From NCBI RefSeq assembly GCF_034555935.1, contig NZ_JAYDCJ010000003.1:1860001-1924000 (forward strand): a DNA stretch of 64,000 nucleotides, in the 5' to 3' direction. Position numbers and translations under genes: made by a program. This document shows positions 48,419 to 56,300 of this stretch, in pieces; within the stretch, counting starts at the first letter, position 1; each line of letters opens with the position of its first letter. This stretch comes from Marinobacter qingdaonensis. Lineage in GTDB: Bacteria; Pseudomonadota; Gammaproteobacteria; Pseudomonadales; Oleiphilaceae. The notes beneath the pieces were generated by a model. The model did no database searches. It saw nothing but the letters and a program-made list of their open reading frames with translations, and was not told the DNA's origin.

Positions 48419-51109
48419 GTGAAACCATTCAACGATGGCTGTGCAGCCAACGACGAATTCCAATCAGCGAACAGTGGTCTCCAGCGCGGGGAACTGGTCA
48501 GGGACCTGCTCCGGCAGCGACTCATCGTGCCTCCTGTGCCCGAAGGCGCGCTGAGCCGACCGGCCCTGGACCGCAGCATTGCCGAAGCCGTGGTGGCTCG
48601 AGGTACGCTGTTTGTTGAGGCGCCGTGTGGCTATGGCAAGTCCCATTCGGTGTGCGCCGGACTGCGAGCTGGTGGCTACGACACCGACTCGTTGCGCTGG
48701 ATTCCGCTGAACGGCCAGGACAATTCACCGTCCCGGTTTCTCACCCTGATCTCCATCGCCCTCGATCTGCCCGAAGCCTCGGACAGCAATCTCCAAAGCG
48801 GCGCGTCCTTCTCCGATGCCCTGGCGATGATGCTGGTGGCGCTGGAACGGGAGGCCTCGGCCAAGCGTCGCGTGCTGGTTCTGGATAATGTCCACAACCT
48901 GGGCAATCCGGCGGTTGTGGCCCTGCTTCAGCAGCTGGTGACCGAATTGCCGGAACAGCTGTCGCTGGTATTGATGTCACGCCGGGCGCTCCCGTTCGAA
49001 ACCCATGCCCTGGAGTTGGAAAACCGGTTCAGCCGTCTGGGCGGCGAGGTGCTCGAATTCAGCCGCTCGGAAACCTTCGATTTTTTCAGCTCCCTGTTGG
49101 AGCAGAACCGGCTGACCAGTGTCGCGGTGGACAATCTGTACGACGTCACGGAGGGTTGGCCCACGCCCCTGGCACTCTACCGCCGTGAAATTGACCGGCA
49201 GGCCGAGCTGAGACCGGTGCAGGAAACCAACAGCATTGAGCGTTTCCTGAAGGACTCGGTTCTGGGCAATCTGACCTCAGCGCAGCGCCGCTCCCTGCGG
49301 GTGATGGCGGAGCTGGAGCTCTGTTCTGACGAGCTCTTTTCCGCACTGGCGCCGGTCATGCCGGACATTGGCTTGATGCCGTCCCAAGCTATTGAACTGG
49401 GACTGCCACTGCGGACCATGGCCGGTCGGGGCCGTTGGTACCGGTTCAACCCTCTGTTGCAGGAATGGCTGCGAACGCCCGCCCTGGCCGGTCACACCGA
49501 GCGTATGACCCGGGCGAGCTACTGGTTTGGTGAGCGGGAACAGATTCCCGAGGCCTTGAAATACGCGTTGCTGGCCGGTGACGACGAACGGGTACTGGAA
49601 ATTGCGTCCGAGGGGTCCGAAGCACTGCTCTTGGGACAGGATACGGCGTCGCTGCTCAAGCTTCGGAAAAGTCTGCCCAGCCAGCTCCTGGAGCGGAGTG
49701 CGCGTTTGCGCATCGTGTATAGCTGGGTTCACGCCATTGGTGGCCAGTTCCGTCAGGCCCGCGCACTTATCGACGGGCTCGACAGCGCCGAGCAAGAGGA
49801 GCACGCCGCCCGGATCTGTGCCCTGAAAGCGTTCATTCTTCGCGGTGAGGGCAGTGTTGTCCCGGCGCTGGAAATGGCCGACCAGGCCCTGACGGTGGGT
49901 GGGCTGTCGACCCAGGGGCAACTGGTGACCCAGATGGTGCGCTCCAGTGCCCTGTGTGCCTCCGGGCGATTTTCGGAGGCTCGGGAAGCCAACCGGGCCG
50001 CGTCCCGCCTGGCCCGGGAAGCCGGTGACTCCGGTTCCGAGGCGCTGGCGGTCTATTCCCACGCCCGCATCGAGTTGGGCAAGGGCGCCCTTCGGTACGC
50101 GGAACAACTGCTGCGTACCGGTCTGGATACGGCTATGCATGAACTGTCCCGGCCCGCAAGGATCGGGGAAACCCGGTTGCAGCTCAACCTCGGACTGGTG
50201 CTCTGGCACCAGGGCCGTGAGCGCGAAGCCGACCGGCTGCTGGTGACCTGTGGCCGCCACGCGGAGCGAACCCGGGATCTGGGCTTGTTGCTGGCCATGA
50301 CCATCCGGATTCTGATGTGCCGGGCGGCGGGCAAGTTCAAGGATGCCTTTGTCTGGATCGGACGGGCTGAGCGAACCATGCACGCCTGGCAGGTCGACGA
50401 AGCCCTGTTTGTCCCGGTGCTTGAAGCCCTCAAGGCCAGCTGTTGGCTGGCTCAGAATCAGGTCGAGAGTGCCGCCCAGGCGGTCGCGAAGCTGGAGCCT
50501 TATCGTCAGGCCGGCTGCGTACCGGAGCTGTTTCCAATGATGCCGGGGCTGCTCGATTGCATGCAGGTAAGGGTGGAAGTCGCCCGCGGAGATGTCGTTC
50601 GGGCCCGGGAAACCCTGCAGGCCATCCGCGCCCGCTTTGACGGGGTCATCCCCTGGGGTGTCGATCTGCACATCCGCCTGTTGGATGCGGTCCTGGTGCA
50701 GGAGGAGAAGGGCGCGACCGCGGCTCAGAAAATTCTGGTGGCGGCGGTGGCCGACGCCGCTCGCGAGCATTTCATCAGCCCATTTGCCGAGCTGCGCTCG
50801 GAGCTTCAGCCGCTGATGGAGAAAGGCTTCGGCCAGTTGGCGGCCGGCCCCTTCAAAGAGGCGCTTGGCCGTTTGTTCGAGTTGCGGGTGGAGAGCGAGT
50901 CGGTCGATGCCCTGGCAGAGCCGATCAGCGACCGCGAGCAGGGCGTTCTCGAGTTGATTGCCAAGGGCCTGTCCAATCAGGAGATCGCCGACAAGCTGCA
51001 CATCTCGCTGCACACCGTCAAAACCCACGCTCGGCGAATCAATGCCAAGCTGGAGGTCAAATCCCGAACCCAGGCCATCGTCCGGGCACGGGAGCTGGGT
51101 CTGCTCTAG
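48419..51109 (+). CDS. Large LuxR-family (MalT-like) ATP-dependent transcriptional regulator
   Basis: This 896-residue regulator has a STAND-type ATPase (Walker A APCGYGKS near residue 70, Walker B RVLVLDNVHNL), a helical TPR-like centre (about 380-800) and a C-terminal LuxR HTH (about 831-896; LSNQEIADKLHISLHTVKTH). This is the MalT layout, in which ligand and ATP drive oligomerisation. It follows the DUF1302/DUF1329 pair on the same strand, a pairing seen in pseudomonads, so that locus is a plausible target. The start is uncertain: GTG 48419 has GGGG upstream; TTG 48401 would add six residues. Its stop overlaps that of the convergent acyltransferase. Confidence 0.88.
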   Translation: MKPFNDGCAANDEFQSANSGLQRGELVRDLLRQRLIVPPVPEGALSRPALDRSIAEAVVARGTLFVEAPCGYGKSHSVCAGLRAGGYDTDSLRWIPLNGQDNSPSRFLTLISIALDLPEASDSNLQSGASFSDALAMMLVALEREASAKRRVLVLDNVHNLGNPAVVALLQQLVTELPEQLSLVLMSRRALPFETHALELENRFSRLGGEVLEFSRSETFDFFSSLLEQNRLTSVAVDNLYDVTEGWPTPLALYRREIDRQAELRPVQETNSIERFLKDSVLGNLTSAQRRSLRVMAELELCSDELFSALAPVMPDIGLMPSQAIELGLPLRTMAGRGRWYRFNPLLQEWLRTPALAGHTERMTRASYWFGEREQIPEALKYALLAGDDERVLEIASEGSEALLLGQDTASLLKLRKSLPSQLLERSARLRIVYSWVHAIGGQFRQARALIDGLDSAEQEEHAARICALKAFILRGEGSVVPALEMADQALTVGGLSTQGQLVTQMVRSSALCASGRFSEAREANRAASRLAREAGDSGSEALAVYSHARIELGKGALRYAEQLLRTGLDTAMHELSRPARIGETRLQLNLGLVLWHQGREREADRLLVTCGRHAERTRDLGLLLAMTIRILMCRAAGKFKDAFVWIGRAERTMHAWQVDEALFVPVLEALKASCWLAQNQVESAAQAVAKLEPYRQAGCVPELFPMMPGLLDCMQVRVEVARGDVVRARETLQAIRARFDGVIPWGVDLHIRLLDAVLVQEEKGATAAQKILVAAVADAAREHFISPFAELRSELQPLMEKGFGQLAAGPFKEALGRLFELRVESESVDALAEPISDREQGVLELIAKGLSNQEIADKLHISLHTVKTHARRINAKLEVKSRTQAIVRARELGLL

Positions 51110-51999
51110 GCGGCCTTCAGGGCCGCAATCCGGGCGTCCTTGTCGGCCCAGAGCTCGCTGACCCAGCGCTGGAAGTCCCTGCGAATTTCGCGGTCGTTTT
51201 CGTAATCCATACCCAGGAAGCGCTCGGGTATCTCACGGGTGCGAATATCGATGGTGATCCGCTGGATCCGGCCGCAGAGGTAATCCCAGAACCCGGCCCG
51301 GCCATCGGGGTAAACGATGGTGACATCCAGCATGGTGTGGATCATGTCCCCCATGGCCTGGAGCACGAAGGCAGTGCCACCGGCCCGTGGCTTCAACAGG
51401 TTTTCGTAGGGTGAGTTCTGCCGCTGGTGCTTGTCGGGCGTGAAACGGGTACCTTCCATGAAATTGAAAATGGTCACCGGTGTGAAACGGAATTTTTCGC
51501 AGGCCGCCTGGGTGGCCGCCACGTCCTTGCCTTTCAGCTCCGGCCGCCGCGCGATTTGCTCCTTGGTGTGCCGGTGCATGAAGGGGAAATCCAATGCCCA
51601 CCACGCCACCCCCAGTAGGGGCACCCAGATGAGCTCCTTTTTCAGGAAGAACTTCAGTAATGGAATGCGGCTGTTCAGCACGTACTGAATGGCCGGGATA
51701 TCGGCCCAGGTCTGGTGGTTGCAGGTAACGAAATACCAGTGCTCCGGGCTCAGTTTCTCGGCCCCGCGTACGTCCCACTCGACGCGGTGAAGTGCATCCA
51801 TCAGGAGGTTGTTAAAGCCAATCCAGATCCAGGCGATCCGGTTCAGGACAATGGTGCAGGCGCGACGGACCGGGGCCAGGGGAATAACCAGTTTGGTGAT
51901 GGCAAACACCAGGAGGACCGGGAACAGAACCAGGGTGTTGCACAGGATCAACAGCGCCGCCAGGGTTCCCTTGAGCGGCGCAGGCAAAAAATGAAGCAT
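51106..51999 (-). CDS. PlsC-like acyltransferase (YihG family)
   Basis: This 297-residue inner-membrane lysophospholipid acyltransferase-like protein has the HX4D motif at NHQTWAD (His95, Asp100) and the EGTRF motif near residue 181. N-terminal helices are rich in LLILCNTLVLFPVLLVFA. E. coli YihG is the closest recognised type; it edits acyl chains of phosphatidic acid/phospholipids. Its stop codon overlaps that of the LuxR gene by three bases on the opposite strand, so the two transcripts run into each other. Confidence 0.88.
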   Translation of the reverse strand: MLHFLPAPLKGTLAALLILCNTLVLFPVLLVFAITKLVIPLAPVRRACTIVLNRIAWIWIGFNNLLMDALHRVEWDVRGAEKLSPEHWYFVTCNHQTWADIPAIQYVLNSRIPLLKFFLKKELIWVPLLGVAWWALDFPFMHRHTKEQIARRPELKGKDVAATQAACEKFRFTPVTIFNFMEGTRFTPDKHQRQNSPYENLLKPRAGGTAFVLQAMGDMIHTMLDVTIVYPDGRAGFWDYLCGRIQRITIDIRTREIPERFLGMDYENDREIRRDFQRWVSELWADKDARIAALKAA

Positions 52000-52037
52000 G
52001 CCAGATGGTCTCTGAGGGTTAGAGGGTTAAAGTTGTG

Positions 52038-52964
52038 TCAGCCTTCGGCCGGGATTTTCGTCGGACCTTTCTGCCCGGGCAGCAAGCGAGTAGCGTTGGA
52101 TGCCGAGGCCTGGTTCAGCAGGTTGTCGGGACTGGTGTCCTTGATGGCGTCCCGAAAATCTTCGTCGTAGAACGACAGGTTGTTGTAGTGGATCATCGCG
52201 CGGATTTCTTCGACGTATTCCTCGCCCCGCTCCGAGTACCCCAACAGCCCCTGGGCCATGTCAACGCCGGACAGCGGGTCGTTGGCCAGGCGGTCTTCCT
52301 GGCGGATGTCTCGCATCGTCTGGTAGGTCTCGTGTCGGTTCAGGTTCTGGATGTAGGCCCGGACCGAGCGATACGGTGACGGGAATTTCGCGACCTCGTG
52401 GCTGGCGCCCTCAACCCGTCCGCGGGGGACCAGCCCGCAGCCCTTGGAAAAACACCACTGGCCGAACAGGTTGTTGCCCTTGGTGGCAAAGCGCGAGGTG
52501 CCCCAGGCGGATTCATTGGCGGCCTGGGCCAACACCAGCGACGGTGGTATCACGTCCAGACGTTTGCGCAGCAAGGCGAATTGCTGGTCGGAGCCGATCT
52601 TGCCGTCCACCCGTAACCGGTCGGCCTGGGCTTTCAGCCATTGCCGCTCTTTCTTGCTCAGGGTGTCCTTGCCAGCCAGGCTGTCGAGGTAACTTCGTTC
52701 GAGCAGAATCCGCGAATTGGCGAGGACGATGCGCGGGTACAGGAATGAAAAAAACGCGGCCTTCTTCTCGGTGGTATCCCGGTAGGCGGCGAAATCCGGC
52801 AGGGCTTCGTTGGCCCAGGAGGGGAGTGAAGGTAGCGACAGCAAGGGCAATTCCGAGCCGGTTTCGGTGCTTTCCATGGTCGTCGGTGGCACGTAGAGGC
52901 CGCCCCCGACGGCAAACGCAATCATTGGTACAACCAGCATCAGGGCCCGTTTTACTGCAGACAT
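52038..52964 (-). CDS. bax: Bax-like glucosaminidase (peptidoglycan hydrolase)
   Basis: This 308-residue protein has an N-terminal hydrophobic segment (ALMLVVPMIAFAVGGGLYV), likely an anchor or signal, and a glucosaminidase domain from about residue 115. The catalytic glutamate is Glu151 in AQAANESAWGTSRF, followed by NNLFGQWCFSKGCG. It resembles E. coli Bax (274 residues). The tail after residue 280 is extra. A TATAAT box on the minus strand (53001-52996) lies about 30 bases upstream. It is probably separate from the acyltransferase gene 38 bases downstream, though read-through is possible. Confidence 0.85.
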   Translation of the reverse strand: MSAVKRALMLVVPMIAFAVGGGLYVPPTTMESTETGSELPLLSLPSLPSWANEALPDFAAYRDTTEKKAAFFSFLYPRIVLANSRILLERSYLDSLAGKDTLSKKERQWLKAQADRLRVDGKIGSDQQFALLRKRLDVIPPSLVLAQAANESAWGTSRFATKGNNLFGQWCFSKGCGLVPRGRVEGASHEVAKFPSPYRSVRAYIQNLNRHETYQTMRDIRQEDRLANDPLSGVDMAQGLLGYSERGEEYVEEIRAMIHYNNLSFYDEDFRDAIKDTSPDNLLNQASASNATRLLPGQKGPTKIPAEG

Positions 52965-53076
52965 ACAACCTCACGTCAGAAACTTTCGACTCTAGATTAT
53001 AACAGTTAATACGGGGACGTCTGCCTGATGGCCCATGGCCGCAGGGGCCAGGGGGAAGCGCTTGATCCTCGGGTGG

Positions 53077-55245
53077 TCAGGGAATGCGGGTGGCCAGCAC
53101 CAGGCCAATCTGTTCCTCACCGCCTATCGTGTCCCTCAGGCGCAGGAAGAACTGGTTTTGGTCCTGGGTGTAGAAACCTTCCAGGAGCAGATTGGCGGCG
53201 CTGAGACTGACCTGGCCATTGCCTAGTCCGGTGTAGGCGAGGGCAATGTTGTCCGGTTGCTGTGAGGCCGGGGTGGATACCGATTCGCCGCTGACCGAAT
53301 GCACAACCTCCAGATTGTGCGGCTCGAGCGTGGCCGAGGTAGCGGACTGCAGGGTGAGTACCGCGTTTTCGAAATGGGTCAGCCGATTGATGTCGGACGC
53401 CATTCCCAATTGAATGCCCTGCACCCGGAAGCGGCCGGACGTCGGAAGTGACGCCGTGGCTTGGCTGGCGGCCACGAGGAGCCCATCACCCAGGCCGCTG
53501 TCGTCGAGGTTAAACGCCAACAGGCTGCCGTCCGGCGTGCTGGCGCCTACGCCAATGTCGGGCTGGTCAAACATACCGGATGCGGTACTGACATCAAGGT
53601 TCAGGCGCCCGATGTTTTGGTCGCCGGAGCTGAGCCGGGCGGTGCGCTGACTCAGGGTCCAGGATTGGGTCAGGGTACCGGCATCGTCGGAGGCGACGGC
53701 CCCGGAGCTGTCCCGGAAAACCTGGGACACCGCCTGAGTCTGACTGACTGAATTGCCCGAAATCTGCCAGGTGCCAAAGCCTGATTCCAGGGTCACGGGT
53801 GTGCTCCCGTCGCCCAGCAGCAGGGCCAGGTAGACCACGTTGTAATCCTTGCCGTTCAGGGTGTCCAGGTTGAAGCCGGGTTGGCGCAGCAGGTCCAGCT
53901 CGAGCACCGACAGGTAATGATCCTCAAGGGTGTCACCGCGCCTGAGACCGCCGTTCGCCGACTCCAGCTCGATGGCCTTGCCGGCACTGAAGTAACCACT
54001 CACCACCCGGTCCGGGCCAGTGTTATCTGACTCCGGCGCCGAGGTGTAGGCGTCCAGGTAGTAGGGGTTGCGCGTCCAGCCCAGGGTGCGTGTGTCACGC
54101 TCGGTGATGCTTTGGTACAGCGCCCGCCCGGCCAGCAGGCGCTGGTCTTCAAGCAAGGTGGCCGCGCCTGGCGACGAGGCGTGAGTGTTGCGCTCCCAGA
54201 TACCCGGGCCACGGAAGAAGAAGTTGTTGCCCTCCTGATGAATGAGGGTCTCCCGGTCGTAGGGGATGTCGCTGGCCAGGGAGGTCACTCGAATGTTGAA
54301 GGTGTCGAAGCTGGTCAGCGTCAGCGCCGGGTAAACGTAGCCAACCCCGTTGGCGTCCTCGAGTCGCTCCTCCTGGGCGGTGCGCACACTCCATTGGCCA
54401 GAGTCGACCAAGGTGCTCTCGAGGAAAGTCTGGCCCAGCTCTATGCCCAGAAACACCGAGTTGTAATCAGCGGAGCTGGCGCTGATCTTGCCCGAGGAGC
54501 CCTCGTCCAGCAGGGCATAGTCCGCCATGGCGGCAACGTACCGGGCGAAGTCGCCGCGCTCGCCGAGCAACTCGAGGGCGCTGTTGACGGTGGCGTTGGC
54601 CGGAATGTCGATCTCGAAATCGTGGACCTGGTCGGCCAGGGTCGACCAGACATACTTGTTCAGGCACAGGCTACCGCCGGTGTCGTTGACGCAGTCGAGG
54701 ATGCCCTGGAATTCGTCTTCGCTGTATCTGGGCAGGGTGTTGCGCACCAGGTACTCGGAGAATGGGTTAATTTTTACATCCCGGTCGGCATCGGCTGCCA
54801 GGGAGCGCATCACGGCGTTGCCGAAGCGGGCTTCAATGATGACATCGGGCGCCAGGGGCTGGCCGTTGTCGAAGGCGATGATGGTATTGCCGCTGGCGTC
54901 GGTGCGCGTGGTGACCGGAATGGAGCCAAGGTGTTGCAGCGCGGTGTTGGTGGCGTAAACGCTGACCCGGTCCGGTTGCACGATTTTCAGGTTGCGGCGG
55001 GTGAGCTCGGCATCGGGTGCGTAACTGCCCGGCACCTCCAGGGTGATCCGGACCTCGTTGGCCTCAAGACCGCTGGTGTTGGTGGAATCCCCCGTGCTGC
55101 CCTGACTGAAGTCGTTTATCGAGTTGGTCGCGCCGCCAAAATCGTTCGGGTTATTGCGGGTGTCGCTGAGGGCATCGTCGCCGCCACCGCAGCCGGCAAA
55201 AAGAAGCAGGGTGGTAGATATCGCCAATCCGGGGAGTAAACGCAT
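53077..55245 (-). CDS. Unknown large lipoprotein with an internally repeated motif
   Basis: I do not recognise this 722-residue protein. The signal peptide ends at LLLFAGC, with Cys19 as lipid anchor followed by GGGDD, so an outer-membrane fate is possible. A low-complexity Asn/Ser/Gly linker runs to about residue 60, then a beta-rich region. DYNSVFLGIELG (260-271) and DYNVVYLALLLG (467-478) start two similar segments, each followed by TLxSGxW, suggesting a duplicated module. A cysteine pair (185, 194) could form a disulfide. I chose ATG 55245; a TTG six codons upstream is possible. It is flanked by Bax and YfaZ, but no function follows. Confidence 0.75.
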   Translation of the reverse strand: MRLLPGLAISTTLLLFAGCGGGDDALSDTRNNPNDFGGATNSINDFSQGSTGDSTNTSGLEANEVRITLEVPGSYAPDAELTRRNLKIVQPDRVSVYATNTALQHLGSIPVTTRTDASGNTIIAFDNGQPLAPDVIIEARFGNAVMRSLAADADRDVKINPFSEYLVRNTLPRYSEDEFQGILDCVNDTGGSLCLNKYVWSTLADQVHDFEIDIPANATVNSALELLGERGDFARYVAAMADYALLDEGSSGKISASSADYNSVFLGIELGQTFLESTLVDSGQWSVRTAQEERLEDANGVGYVYPALTLTSFDTFNIRVTSLASDIPYDRETLIHQEGNNFFFRGPGIWERNTHASSPGAATLLEDQRLLAGRALYQSITERDTRTLGWTRNPYYLDAYTSAPESDNTGPDRVVSGYFSAGKAIELESANGGLRRGDTLEDHYLSVLELDLLRQPGFNLDTLNGKDYNVVYLALLLGDGSTPVTLESGFGTWQISGNSVSQTQAVSQVFRDSSGAVASDDAGTLTQSWTLSQRTARLSSGDQNIGRLNLDVSTASGMFDQPDIGVGASTPDGSLLAFNLDDSGLGDGLLVAASQATASLPTSGRFRVQGIQLGMASDINRLTHFENAVLTLQSATSATLEPHNLEVVHSVSGESVSTPASQQPDNIALAYTGLGNGQVSLSAANLLLEGFYTQDQNQFFLRLRDTIGGEEQIGLVLATRIP

Positions 55246-55321
55246 GCCTGGCTGTCCGTGCAAGAAATTCAGGCATCAAGTCTATCAATTGGGTGTGTTG
55301 CAAAGCGTGAGGGACGGCACG

Positions 55322-55346
55322 AAAAAGGCGCCCCGGAGGGCGCCTT
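55322..55346 (-). terminator. Rho-independent terminator after the yfaZ gene
   Basis: On the minus strand AAGGCGCC (55346-55339) pairs with GGCGCCTT (55332-55325), followed by T residues to 55322. It lies between yfaZ and the lipoprotein gene. Confidence 0.85.
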
Positions 55347-55379
55347 CCTGGATTGGAGAATCCGGGACCGGAGGCAGGA

Positions 55380-55943
55380 TCAGAAGTAGATCTTCATGCC
55401 CGCCAGAACGCCGTCGTCCAGATCCACATCGCCGCGGAAGGGGCTGTCCAGTTCGGTGTTCAGGTAACGGTAGCCGGCGAAGACCTCGGCGTTACGGATC
55501 ACACGGTAGCTGGCCCGCAGCTCCAGGTTGGTCAGGTCGTCGGAATCGCCGAACGACAGGATGCTCGGGGCGTAGTGCAGGCTGCCGGTGACGGACAGGC
55601 CGGGTACCTTGGGGATGTTCATGGTGGCAAAGCCGCCCAGGCCGATGGCGCCGCCGTCCAGGCTGTTGTCGGCATCCCAGGCGTAGCCGCGCATACCAAG
55701 GCCGGCGGTGGTGGGCAGGTTGCCGACAGCGGTGCGGCCCTGAGCGTGGAAATCCAGGTTCAGAATGTCCAGGCCACCTTCACGATAGGTGTAACCGGCG
55801 CCCATCTGCAGATCGTCCTGGCTGCCCAGGAAGTTGACTTGGCCTTTCACGGAGTCGTCGGTGAGGCTCAGATCTACGTCGCCGGCGAACGCGGGGGCCG
55901 AGGCCAGTGACAGTACCAACAGCGAAATACGGGATACTTTCAT
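55380..55943 (-). CDS. YfaZ-family outer-membrane protein
   Basis: This 187-residue protein has a signal peptide cleaved after SAPAFA, then repeated short beta-strands (DDLQMGAGYTYREGG, GLSVTGSLHYAPS, GYRYLNTELDSP) that end in DDGVLAGMKIYF. This matches small eight-stranded YfaZ-type barrels of unknown role. Its terminal aromatic residue fits outer-membrane insertion. It ends at a strong terminator, and the 120 bases upstream hold no gene. Confidence 0.85.
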   Translation of the reverse strand: MKVSRISLLVLSLASAPAFAGDVDLSLTDDSVKGQVNFLGSQDDLQMGAGYTYREGGLDILNLDFHAQGRTAVGNLPTTAGLGMRGYAWDADNSLDGGAIGLGGFATMNIPKVPGLSVTGSLHYAPSILSFGDSDDLTNLELRASYRVIRNAEVFAGYRYLNTELDSPFRGDVDLDDGVLAGMKIYF

Positions 55944-56063
55944 GCATGCACCTTTCGTAAGTTATTAAAATCGTTGGGGCATCTTAGCCGGCCCCCATCA
56001 AGGGCTCAACTTAAATGGCCGTAAGCTGTGCTTAATCTGGATTCGCGGTCGGTCGCGGGTGCT

Positions 56064-56252
56064 TCAGTGACGGGTTTCGTCATCGCCTTGATCGAGATCG
56101 TCCGGTGAAACGTTCTCAGCTGGAACCCGGTATTCCTCGTTGGCCCAGGCGCCCAGATCAATGAGTTTGCAGCGCTCCGAACAAAATGGGCGGTAGGGGT
56201 TGGCCTCGGTCCATTCCACGGACTTTTTGCAGGTGGGGCATTCGACGTTCAT
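56064..56252 (-). CDS. yacG: DNA gyrase inhibitor / zinc-binding protein YacG
   Basis: This 62-residue protein has four zinc-ligand cysteines, in CPTC (Cys5, Cys8) and FCSERC (Cys24, Cys28), with [14 protein letters not shown] after them. E. coli YacG binds gyrase B and blocks DNA binding. Unlike many genomes it lies apart from coaE and pilD here, with three genes between them. It begins 49 bases after the hybrid kinase stop on the same strand. Confidence 0.92.
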   Translation of the reverse strand: MNVECPTCKKSVEWTEANPYRPFCSERCKLIDLGAWANEEYRVPAENVSPDDLDQGDDETRH

Positions 56253-56300
56253 GGGAGCCTTAAATCTGATCGGTTTCCGGTTGAGGTGTCCGCCACCTGC

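Noticed and set aside
49277..51028. 583-residue minus-strand open frame inside the LuxR gene
   Set aside because: Antisense shadow; the plus-strand protein has clear Walker and HTH motifs over the same bases.
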